Below are positions 34,668-45,527 of a stretch of 64,000 bases of DNA, piece after piece. Both the position numbers and the translations under genes were made by a program. Positions within the stretch are counted from its first letter, which is position 1. Every line of letters begins with the position of its first letter. The stretch is taken from the NCBI RefSeq assembly GCF_016086655.4, contig NC_052134.2:620001-684000 (forward strand). Reading direction: 5' to 3'. The stretch comes from Lepeophtheirus salmonis (Eukaryota; Arthropoda; Copepoda; Siphonostomatoida; Caligidae). The notes under the pieces are model-generated. The model saw only the letters and a program-made list of their open reading frames with translations, did not search any database and was not told the origin of the DNA.

Positions 34668-35290
34668 AGATATTGTAAGTTTTCTAGGAGCCTGGTTTGA
34701 AGTTGGCCAAAATGAAAATAAATGGAAAAGACCTCTTGAGGATGCCAAGAAGTGGAGGGCATAATTTCAAGAGGATAAGATTTTTTTTGTTAAGTTTGGA
34801 GAAGACTATAAAGGAGGATCCCACTGAGTCTATGAATTGCCTCACCGACGACTTCTCTGTTGCTCCTAGGACTATCAGGATGGCTATAAAACACAACTGG
34901 AGTTTAATTTCTTTCACAAGGAGCCCACTCCAACTTCTGACAGAGGGCATGAAAGCCAGAAGGCTCGAAATGTACAAGAATGTACACTCCCTCTCACATG
35001 TCCGCCAAGTGCCATAAGTTCTGCACAGATAAAATGGTTAAATTCTGGTTCAAAGATATATGGCCTCTTCCTGGGCAGATTTGAATACGTTGGACTTTTC
35101 TATATGTGGGACTTTGGAGTGGGAAACCAACAGTTTTCCACTCCCAGATGTAGACTCACTGAAGTTTTCCTTAGTAGATGCATGGGAAAACTTGTCTGAG
35201 GAGTTGGTCATCAACTCCTGCATGGTTTTCATACGATGTGTAAAGGATGTAATTGATAATGAAGGTTGCGACATTTTTCAAAAAAGTTTT
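34668..35290 (+). pseudogene. Mariner-like transposase with central catalytic region deleted
   Basis: The first frame (from about 34697) shows MPRSGGHNFKRIRFFLLSL, EKTIKEDPTESMNCLTDDFS and VAPRTIRMAIKHN, then RSPLQLLTEGMKARRLEMYK. This is the second helix-turn-helix and linker of mariner (SGR, P..SM..LA, R.T.R..., L.E..K..R). Within about 60 bp it passes to MVKFWFKDIWP and, after a shift, ADLNTLDFSICGTLE, the PDLNPLDY...W..LE block near the third Asp. It ends WENLSEELVINSC and a CDIF tail. The stretch normally holding the first two catalytic Asp residues is missing. It is a different lineage from the copy at 29047. Confidence 0.8.
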
Positions 35291-37366
35291 GAAAAAACTT
35301 TGTCTACATGTTTTGATAACAAGATTTTTTGCCTATTATATAATATATAAAATTATTGATGAACTTCTAAATCCATCTCTCAAGTCCACGTTTTGCTGTC
35401 CTATACTGTATATAAGGCGTTCTTATGACCATATATAGTCTTCGTGTCAAGTTTGATCAAAATTGATCTGAACTTTAGTCGTAGTCCTTGTGACTACCAA
35501 ACAGATAAATAAATGGAAAGAAACTTATATTAGTTGGGGGGGGGGGTATTAAAATAGATAAATTGATATAAAAACATTCTACTTCTGCATGTACTATCTG
35601 TATACACTAATTGCATAACATCATTGTCAATAACTATTTGGGCTTATTTCAAGAATAACTGACAAATAAACAAAAATATTTTTTTTTTCAGGAAAATGTT
35701 TTTAAAATTTGGAATAGAATTGTAATTGAAATTAGTCTTTAAATAAAGAATTATTGCCTCCTTGAGATATATTTATTTAGTCCTTCCTACAACTTCATCT
35801 TTGATACTAAGGTACACATGATTGTAATTCCGTAGAAAATATATTTATAGCTTTGAAACAGGCTTTTTTAAACTTCTCATTTTTCTAAAAGAAATATATA
35901 CACAAAAAAAAATGTTTTGCAGCTTTCACCAAAGAACATTGTCTGATAAATAAAATAATGTATTTTCTACAACCATAGAAGAGTGGACTAAAATAAACAA
36001 AATGAGGACAAATATGATATCTTTATATAAATAAATATAAGCTTGTAAGTGTACATAAAATAAATACATTTATTAAGATATGATGATAAAGAGAACTGGA
36101 CAGACACTATACATATTACAAAACCGGTGTAAATAATATTCTTTGACACTCTTTGCTTCATTTGTTTTAATAATATAACAAATAAAAAATTGTTAACAAA
36201 AGTCAAACTGCAAAAAGAAAGTATTTGCTATTTATTTCATATTTGTGTTTTTTTATAAAATAATAAAAAACAATGTCGAAGTAATGAAATATACTTTCAA
36301 TTATAAACAATTCTAAGTGCTATATACATACAGTGTGTAGCAGATAAATGCACACAAATTTTAAAGCCTTTCAAATCTTTAAATAGTATTTATGGATAAT
36401 TGATATAGTGTAGAAAGCTTTTATAAGCACGATCACAGTACACATAATTTTTGTTGTTGTATCATTTTTGTCACACCTTCATTTAAACATTATCTGACGA
36501 AAATTTATTTATTTATTAAAGTCTTTATCATTATTACCATTTCTGTACTAGATATATAATTCATATGTACTGTTGTTGAAATGCTCAACTTATCACATGA
36601 CTATGGTAAATTGATCGCCGTGGTAGGGCAAGATGAACATTTGAAAAAAATAAATACTTACTTCCATTAATATATTAATAGAAAAATAAATTGAATATGG
36701 GAAATGATGTTGATATTTTATTCTCTTACTATTAGAAGTTACATATTTAAATATGATTTGAATTTATTAGTTGATGTTTTAATCTTCAATGTTACATGCA
36801 AAAGTGAGACAGTTTTCACGTCATGCTGATCCCCAAAAACACATTTGAATTTTTGTTTGTGGAACGTAGTCTCGTCATTATTGCCAAGGATAAAGGATGG
36901 TTAGCCTATTATTCAATTAACTTTAGGTGACCAACTTACCCCATTTACTTTATGTTTAAACTCCAGTTATGTTGTGATAAAATTCTACAAATTAATGTAA
37001 TAATGACATAAGAAAAATGATACAGTATGCAAAATTGTATTGAAATTTCATACACACAAATCCATAAAAAAGTAAATATTTTACCTCCATATCACTGATT
37101 TTACTTCTAACTGATACGTTCAGTCCCTTTTGAATAATTTGTTAACAGAAAGAGAAAGGCCCAAGGAATTTATATAAGATGATAATATCATGCATGGATA
37201 ACTCCCTAGAAAAAATATATATACAAAAGAAGTGAGTGAAGAGACGGTCATCATCACACTACTCAACTTACACGAGTCTCCGTTATATCATTTAAATCAG
37301 TAACAGCAAGGCTGCGTAGTGCGTGTTACAATTATTTCGCTTAAATAAATAAAACAACTAACAACG
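35291..37366. other. A/T-rich spacer
   Basis: Includes a G11 run (35536-35546). No coding or RNA signal was recognised. Confidence 0.4.
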
Positions 37367-37680
37367 ATGGAATTAGCCAAAATGAATGAAATAATCAAAT
37401 GTTGTCGTGGAAGCCATGGCCCGGCAGACATTGCCTATCTTTAAATATATACCAAAATAACTATTGTTAAGGCTTTTGGAAGAAAAGGGTAGGTCAAAAG
37501 AGTATAGAACATAAGCCAAGTAAAAAAATAATCGGTACCTTCGAAAAGGAATGTGATTAATCCAAATATGTCCAGGTCTGTAATAAAGATCAAGTCTTTG
37601 AAGTCTCCATTTGTCAAGAACATTGCAAATTCGGATTTCAAAAAAGTATTTGTGTTTGTAATTCTTTGGGACGATACGTA
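37367..37680 (+). pseudogene. Probable mariner N-terminal remnant
   Basis: The ATG at 37367, in a good eukaryotic start context (AACGATGG), opens MELAKMNEIIKCCRGSHGPA followed by DIAYL, a stop, then IYTKITIVKAFGRKG in the same frame. The order K..I......G.....IA..L.......V.K.. fits the first helix-turn-helix of mariner-type transposases. Stops continue downstream (about 37490 and 37515), and a later stretch KRNVINPNMSRSVIKIKSLK may be the linker. No catalytic part is visible. A short host exon is the alternative, but no good splice donor follows the start. Confidence 0.4.
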
Positions 37681-39486
37681 AATATGTTGTAGAAGCAGAT
37701 GGATAACGTTATAAAGAAATTTGAAAATTGGTTAAAAGTTATCGCCAATTGTAGTAATAATACTTTAATTGTAGTTATTTAAAAAAAAAAGGCTTTAAAG
37801 TTTATGGGAATTTATCTATAACATCCTGTGGTAGAAAGAGAGTTGGCCATAAACTCCCTTTTTATGTTATTAATTAGCTTTTAGAAAGGATAAATAATGA
37901 AATCTAAAGATCTTTTTTGTAAAGTTGAAATCCAAATACAAGTTTTGGTACCAATGACATAACATATATATAATGTACATGCATAATTATGTGAACAATT
38001 TTTTTAATCATATATCTTTATTTATAAAGCAGAGTTGGTCTATTTGTTTGTAGTAAACTGGCTCTACATAAATTCTCATTCTAACTTGGTATTTCCTTAA
38101 TTTTGTTAAAAAATATAATTTATAACTAACTTTTTAACAGTCCAAATTGATTGCTAAGAAAATTATGTCTATTGTTTTAGAAACAATTATAATAATGTAC
38201 AACTTTCTTGAATGTTACTTTTTTACATAAAAGATACCATTGCGGTTTTTTGAAGTTGAGTTTTACTCAGTCTCATGATCATTTTATGTTGTTGGAAGGG
38301 ATTTTTCACAACTGTACTTTTCTCATGGTCTGTTATAATTCCTGGAGAATAATTATAATTTTTAATGTATGCTTATATTGAAACTTATGCATATTGATTC
38401 ATCAATATCAAATAAGTGATTTTTTTTAAATTTATTAAACGATGAATGTGTGTAACAAAGGCATTGAAAAACTTATTGTTATAGTTTAATAAATAACTCT
38501 AGCAGTTCCCAGTACTTCAACTCCTCATTAAAATAACTAGATCATTGAATCTATAAATTGCGCCTCTTAAAAAGTTTTATTCATGGGTTATTAATTCATT
38601 AAAGAAGCTTTATTAAAGTTGTAATAAATCTAACTCTAGATTTTCCCCCTTTTAAAACCCACTATTTGAATGTTTATTGTTTGTCATTAACTTCTCTAGT
38701 AAAGAGTTATTTATTGTGTTTAAATATTCTATGTATTCTCTTATTTAAAAAGTTTAAAAGCCTATGATTATTCGATGAAAATTCACTTGTGTATACACGT
38801 TTGTTTATTTATGTATGTATGTTTATAAGAAAATATGAAGAACGTTACGTATTGATGTGAATCAATGCGTTTTTGCGAATATCCTCTACTTGAAGTCCCT
38901 CTTATAAACACATTCATTATGTGTTGCATATATGTACAATATGTAAAGCAAGAAATACAATTAAGATCGTGAGTTATGAAAACTACCTGTCATAAAACAC
39001 ACCGTAATGATTTTAAAATGCATTAATGCAATGACTAATATACATACATGGACTTAAACCAAAATATTACCTGTATCCTTGTATTCTTCTAAGAATTTAT
39101 TAGAAATCATAAGAAAAAGTAGCTAATAGCTTACAAGAGAAGATGGATAAAAGTATGAAAAAAGGAATGATATTTGGCAAACTTTCACATCTGACCCTGT
39201 TAATTGTTTTAGAATTTCTGATATAGTTGAAGAAGAAACTCAAAGGAAAGTTGCAGTAGAAAATGATCCTAGTTGAAGAATTAGGACACTGAAATTAAAC
39301 AAAATATAAAATCCCTCGAAAGTAAAAAGGATTACATTGAAATGGTAAGTTTTTGAATAAAACGGATGATATATTATTATATTTTAAAAGAAAAATCATG
39401 TCCCGATGAGTGGGCAGAGAATTAGTTTCCCAAAATATTTTAAGATGATAGGGCTCCTGGTATTTTTATGAAAAAATAATAAACTG
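37681..39486. other. A/T-rich spacer
   Basis: Nothing recognised. The end of this stretch (about 39170-39486) may be the 5' part of the following retrotransposon. Confidence 0.35.
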
Positions 39487-41404
39487 TGTTAAAAAGCACT
39501 TTAGTGACAACAGAACTCCTAGTCCTGATAGAATAGGAGAAAATTTTAATTCTCTGCTTATAGATAAGATTGTAACTTATTTACTAACTGTTGGTAAATT
39601 TTTGGAAAGATACGGAAAGATTCATATATCAATCATAGAAGAAAAAATAATATTTATTGCAAAAAAGGGATATGTGACTCACTTAGGCCACTGGAGGCCG
39701 ATAACAATGCTAAATGGAACATATCGAAATATATCTGGAGAAATTGCCATTCAGATTCAGCCAATATTAAACAAGAAGAATAGGAGGCATCACAAAGCTT
39801 TCCTAAAATGAAGGAAGATGTCAGATATCTCGAAATATCTAGAGCTCCTTTATCGCTATTGATTTTTGTAAGGCATTTGATACAGTAAATCATGACCACA
39901 TTCTCCATACTACTATGAAATGTCTTCCAAAACGTTTTTACAACCCTGTTTGATCTTTATTTTTTAACAAGACCACAACAATTGATATTGCCGTACATAA
40001 AAGTATTTTCAATATACTAAATAAAATTTATCGTCAAGGATGTACGATGGATGTTCTATTGTTTATTATAGTTATTGATGGATAAGCTATAATAATTAAG
40101 TTAATGTTAAGTGGCTTATGTTATTTTATTTGATGATAAACCCCATATAATTGATCTTTATACAGATGATGTGACATTGGTTATAGTATCCAACTCATCA
40201 CCTCAACTGTAGAGGAGGACTCAGGTTATTTGGCATTATTCAAAATAATTAAATATGTGTCTGGGTTAGAAATTAATCAGAGAAAAACTAATATTCTTCT
40301 ATTAGGCGAATAGAGTCTATTTATACTATCAAACTTTGGGAGTTGCAAAGGAAAAAACTAACTTATTGGGTATTGAGTATGAAAGTTAAGGATCATCTGA
40401 TTCAATTGGGTTTCACTTAGGGCTTGTTTATATCAAACAGTCTCCTTTTGTCGAAGTTTGAGTATCCAGACGCCTTTTGACATATATTACACATTTGTCA
40501 TTATTTTAGTCCTATATAAGATATTAGCTCTACCATTATTGGCAGATGTGACAATCAAGAAGGAGAAAGAATAGCTAGGTTGTCTCTTTCATAAGACCTA
40601 GGCCTCTATTCAGGCTCTTAAAAGACTTGGAAACCATCTTGAGGGTGAATTTGTTCTCTTGAACAGAGTTTTAAAAATAAAAAAATAATAATAATTGATA
40701 TATATATAACAAACCAGACCTTGGTTAGAGATCAAACATGTGTAATTCTAGGATTATATATTCTTGGATTATGCTCAAGTTTTTTGGTGTCTATCTCTTT
40801 AACTTGGGCATTTATACAAAGTTTTATGGCACGGGGATATTGTCTTTGATTCTTCATCGTGAGACAAAACAGTTGCAAAATATATTTTTACAAGGGTATA
40901 AAACATCTTATGGACTTAGAAATGGAAGCAATACATGGCAATATACTTACTGTTCATAAACTGGACACCACCAAAAACTCATTGCTAAATAATGGAAAAT
41001 ATTGGTTTCCCTAACAAAATATGTAAGACATCATTTACATCCAGAGCCCTCACACTTAAAGATGACAATTTGCACTTCATTTGCTGATGCATCCAGCAAG
41101 GTATTTCTCAATTTAGTAAGAAAATTGAAACTACCGGAGTCTTGGCCTAACACAATTGGAAATTCTTTGTTTGGAGTTATCCAAGCATTACGAAAATTAC
41201 GTCACAATTTCAGATTTTGCCAGACTGTATTTTTTTACGATCCCTCTAAAGATTGTGGAAAGTTTTATAACGATATTTTGCATGCTTTTGTCAAGTGAGC
41301 ATTGGTTTCCTTTTTGCTCTAAATGTGGAGTTGGAAAACGTCAATATCTCAAAAGTAAGAAGTTTGTTCGTCTTAACTACAAAGCAAAGATAAAAAAGCT
41401 GTGA
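39487..41404 (+). pseudogene. Second non-LTR retrotransposon, RT region (LINE-2 of window)
   Basis: The plus strand reads VKKHFSDNRTPSPDRIGENF, then GKFLERYGKIHISIIEEK, IFIAKKG and LGHWRPITMLNGTYRNIS: the N-terminal RT blocks (GPDG-like, I.KKG, WRPI.LLN..YKI). After a shift, IAIDFCKAFDTVNHDHILH (39852 onward) is motif A. LYTDDVTLVI (about 40155) is motif C with YTDD in place of YADD and both Asp residues kept. Downstream frames to 41404, such as SLFGVIQALRKLRHNFRFCQ, are probably the C-terminal region. Stops and shifts are common. The wording resembles the copy at 19650-23640, so the two may be related families. The endonuclease was not found; copies are often 5'-truncated. Confidence 0.8.
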
Positions 41405-43326
41405 AAATTAGGCAATACTTTTTGTTATTTTGAGCAACAAACCTTTTATGGCCAATAAATTGGGATGTGGAGAAGCAATTTTTAGAGAAAAACTAAGGAG
41501 TATAAAGTTATTTTTCTTCAGCTAGATCTGTTAATTATTACTTGTTGTGATTCCCGGGATCGTTCTATTGACATTGTCAAATATTAATTTAAGTTTTAAC
41601 AAGCCTTGTTTAAGTCAATTGCTCATAGGTATAAATCCTTTCATTTAGTCAAACCAATGGATTAATCATAATGCTTTACAGTATTTAGTGTAAGAACGTT
41701 TATATATTTATTAGATTGTAGGAATGTTTATTCCTGGTAATTTCATATTATTTGATGTTTTGTATATATATCTTCATGTGTGATATGAAAAAAAAATGAA
41801 AAAAAACATACGCAGGAATTACTCCGTTTTTGATTTTCAATTTAACATGGAGACCAACGAAAACTTACACTTACAAACCAACAGCGTTATTCTTCTTCAT
41901 TTATGATTGCACAGACTCGTGGTAACAATTTTACTTAGATGTTCTCTCCTCAAGAATAAAATTAAAATAATAACAACTTTATCAATAAAAATAATTGTTC
42001 ATATTGACAACAACAGAAACTTGCACACTAAAAAACAAATAGAATTCACAACCAAATATTGAAACATAATCAAGTACTCAAAGTACTGATGATTTGGTTT
42101 GTACAAATTTGGAATTTACACTTTCAGCATTAGTTTATGTAAATAAAACAAGGATCATTCAAAAAAAAAATTCTCTGTGTGATTTAATAAAATCCTCAAG
42201 TCTCACGCTAATTGCATAACCTTTAAAGTAGAATTTATAAACTATCATTATCACATAAAAATGAAATATTTGACACTTATTTATTTATGTTTAAAGACTT
42301 TCATCATGATTTTTCTTTAAATAAAATAAACTTTTTGGTCCATGTTCATTTTACTTTTTAATATTTCAACATAATGTCAGAAGGAAATTAAACTATTTAC
42401 ATAAATAAATCTCAGCGTAACACTTCCTCCTTGAAGGTAGTCTAAACATTCATGTATATATTACATCATTTTATATTGTATTAGGTAAAAAATGTATAAT
42501 TAAATATGTCACAAATCTGTATGTAAATATGTACAAAAGTATATTAATATAAATAAAAAAACAAACTTATTCTCGCATATTTCAAGATATCTAAAAAAGA
42601 GAAAAAAATAATGAGATGTATGTATTATGGTTTTTGTGAAAAAAATATAATTTTACAGAGCTCAGAATTAGATATCCCAGAAATAATAAATGAAAAATAA
42701 ATGCTCTAAACGTCATAGAATATTTGTAGCAAAGACATGTACGACTATCTGACTATATCTACATAGATATATGTATTACATATAAACATTTATATCACTG
42801 TATACAGATAATGGAGAGTGCTAGATTGATTTTTTTTAAGATTAACTTTTCCCTCTATACATATTTGAAATACCAATGAGCTGCTTTTTTACAAAAAAAA
42901 AAGAAAAGAAAAAATAAACTTTAAAAAGTTGTTAAAGTTTATTTTTTTCATTCTAGTATATACATTAGAATAATATAAGTTTTTGATATACATACCTACT
43001 TCCAAGAAACTAATATCAATACTAATAAAGATTAATCACTGTCATATGAATCCAAGGCTACATGCATTAATATCTATATGTTAAAAAAAAAGACTGTACA
43101 TCAAGTGAGTAACTGTTTTGTATGGTCAAACAATGCTACTACATTGATCTTGATAAAAAGGCAGTTACAAGTGTTTTTGTTTGATTAATTTCTCTATTCG
43201 TCAGATGTGGATCGAATTCAATTTTCAAAGGTCCAATGACTAATTTTTTGTTACTACTTATAACTAATGAGTAGTAAAATAAATCTATTGGACATATTAA
43301 ATTGAAGTCAATAATCATATTATGTG
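41405..43326. other. A/T-rich spacer
   Basis: The A-rich stretch at about 41785-41805 may be the 3' tail of LINE-2. A 15-16 bp inverted repeat (AATAAACTTTAA / TTAAAGTTTATT core) lies at about 42910-42947. No gene was recognised. Confidence 0.4.
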
Positions 43327-43529
43327 TAGTGTTGTGTAGGTCCTTATTTAGGACTGAACACTACGGATCCGTCCAGTTTAGTCTCGGTACGGTCATGTTC
43401 AGTCCTAAAACTTGATGACGTAACTTAACATTATTTATATATTTTTTTATAAGCTTCAGTTTTGAAGCTTCCTAAGGACTATTCCTAAGACTGATCTGGA
43501 CTTAATAAATAAAGATCGAAGCAATACAA
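43327..43529. mobile_element. hAT-like MITE, 203 bp, with 8-bp target duplication
   Basis: Direct duplications ATTATGTG at 43319-43326 and 43530-43537 flank the element. Its ends read inward are TAGTGTTGTGTAGG and TTGTATTGCTTCGA, imperfect terminal inverted repeats. An 8-bp duplication with TAG/CAG-GTTG-like tips is the established signature of hAT elements. The inside is built of AGGACTGA/TCAGTCCT words and has no coding capacity. The copy at 32250-32365 belongs to the same family. Confidence 0.75.
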
Positions 43530-44239
43530 ATTATGTGTATATTTACTTGTTTAGTAGCAAGCTTGTATCAAACTCACTCACATTGATTTCAGAAGATTTT
43601 AGTAAATTTTGGGTTCTGAGTCCGAGTTTTTGGTGTTCACAATATACACATTTTTGAATTCGGTGGAGGACAAGTTTTTTAATATTTTCACATAATATAA
43701 AAATTTGAATAATCATTTTTAGAATGTTTCAAACCAAAAATTGTTTTTCCTCAAGTCTACAATCAAGTCAGCTGCAAATACCGATTTCAAAAATATCTTT
43801 TTCTAGAGCTATAAGAGATTCCGGGTTGATATCATAAATAATAAATGTTGTGAATTAAGGACACTAATTTTTCTATATTTAAATAAACATTAATTTTAGG
43901 TAAGCATTGAGAGATTAAAAATGAACCAATGTTTACTATTTTAGAAGACTTTGTTATAACTAGGTTTTAATTTTTAGGTTTGTAGCAGGTGCTTCATGGA
44001 ACATCATATTTTGTCTATGCTCATTACAACATTTCATAAAATTACTATTCTCAAAATATATTTGTATGCCCAAGCTAACGTACCAACACTCCAAAAAGGC
44101 GGTTTAAAAAAAATCACTACCATTGGGTTAAAATGAAAAATTAGCAAAAAGCTAAATATGTAAATTTATTTAGGGGATACTATCTATAGTGTCAAATTTA
44201 CTGGTGTAAACAGATTAAATCTATTAAAATTATTTTCAA
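43530..44239. other. A/T-rich spacer
   Basis: Nothing recognised. Confidence 0.4.
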
Positions 44240-44396
44240 ATATAAAAAGAAGCTTAAAAAATAATGTGGTTCAATAATAATTGGTTATCAAAAGAGGGAC
44301 TATCATTCTGTCAGTATTAAATAATGTGCGGCTCATCAAGTAATAGTTAGCGCAAGCCAAATATTATATTTACAAACTATTTTCTAAATTTTGTAT
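44240..44396 (+). repeat. Direct repeat, copy 1 (about 157 bp)
   Basis: Begins ATATAAAAAGAAGC and ends near TTTTCTAAATTTTGTAT. It is nearly identical to 45369-45527, with only a handful of substitutions and one or two indels. See the second copy for interpretation. Confidence 0.9.
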
Positions 44397-45368
44397 CTCT
44401 TTTAAAACCAAATTTTAAAAAGTAACATATATTGTGTTTACTTTTATTATATAGTTTAGTACGCCACTTAATCTGAAAGTTTTAATCAGGAGAATACTTA
44501 TAAGTTTACATGTTGCAAATGAAAAACTTGCTTAGTCTCAAGGAATTAATTTGTTTTTCTTATAAATGTTCTCTGAAAGAGAGTTATGATAGATTGGAGG
44601 AATTTAGTAAAGAAACTTGCTTCTAATCCAAGATATAATCCAAATTAAAAACAATTCCTATGCATTCATGAACTGTAATATTAATCTATATGCTAATAAT
44701 GTTGCTTCAACTAATCGCTCATAAATTTGGACATAACTTTTTCTGAGACTATTATTCTATTTCATATTTTGTTACGCAATTAAATGACAAATAACTTGAT
44801 TGCTACAAAATAAGAATAGAGATTTATCTACATACAAGTAAATAAATGTATTCTGGGTTTTTCAGATTTCTTCAATTGTTAGAATATTTTACACATTTAA
44901 TATAACATGTTGAAAAATAGCACAAATAACCAAAAATATATTGGTTTTAATTACCTTCAGTTAATAACCAGTCACTTGATAAAAGGTCCAAAAGACTTAA
45001 ATTCATTTACAACACCTGCAGGAAATATCAGATCAAAGTCATTGTCAAATGCTCCCAAGGACAACCTGGACAAATTGTAGATCAGTCAAAAAGGTACAGG
45101 TACTTATTTTATCACACTTCTGCTTCTATATTCTTTCAATCTCCTTGTCATCTGTTCCAGTGATTGTAGGCATAATAAACTATGCTATTGAAGTAACTGG
45201 ACAATCTCTTGTTTATACTTAAACAGTAACCTGGCTAATTCAACAATTGTGTATATCTTTTGACCTTTTCAGTATTTTTTTATTTGAAATGGGAGAACAA
45301 ATTTGTTTAAAAACACTTTATGTCGCAGTATTATAAAAAATAAATATTTGCTCGAAATTAAGTTATTT
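44397..45368. other. Segment between the two direct repeats
   Basis: About 970 bp of A/T-rich sequence without a recognised frame. No convincing primer-binding site or polypurine tract was seen at its edges. Confidence 0.35.
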
Positions 45369-45527
45369 ATATAAAAAGAAGCTTAAAAAATAATGTAGCT
45401 CAATAATAATTGGTTATCAAAAGAGGGACTATCATTCGGTCAGTATTAAATAATGTGCAGCTCATCTAGTAATAGTTAGCGCAAGCCAAATATTATATTT
45501 ACAAACTATTTTCTAAATGTTTTGTAT
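45369..45527 (+). repeat. Direct repeat, copy 2 (about 159 bp)
   Basis: Same sequence as 44240-44396, 1129 bp downstream, and more similar than surrounding repeats are to each other, so the duplication is recent. Possible readings are the long terminal repeats of a miniature LTR element, two copies of a short interspersed repeat, or a tandem segmental duplication. TG...CA termini are not evident, which argues against an LTR element. Confidence 0.9.
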
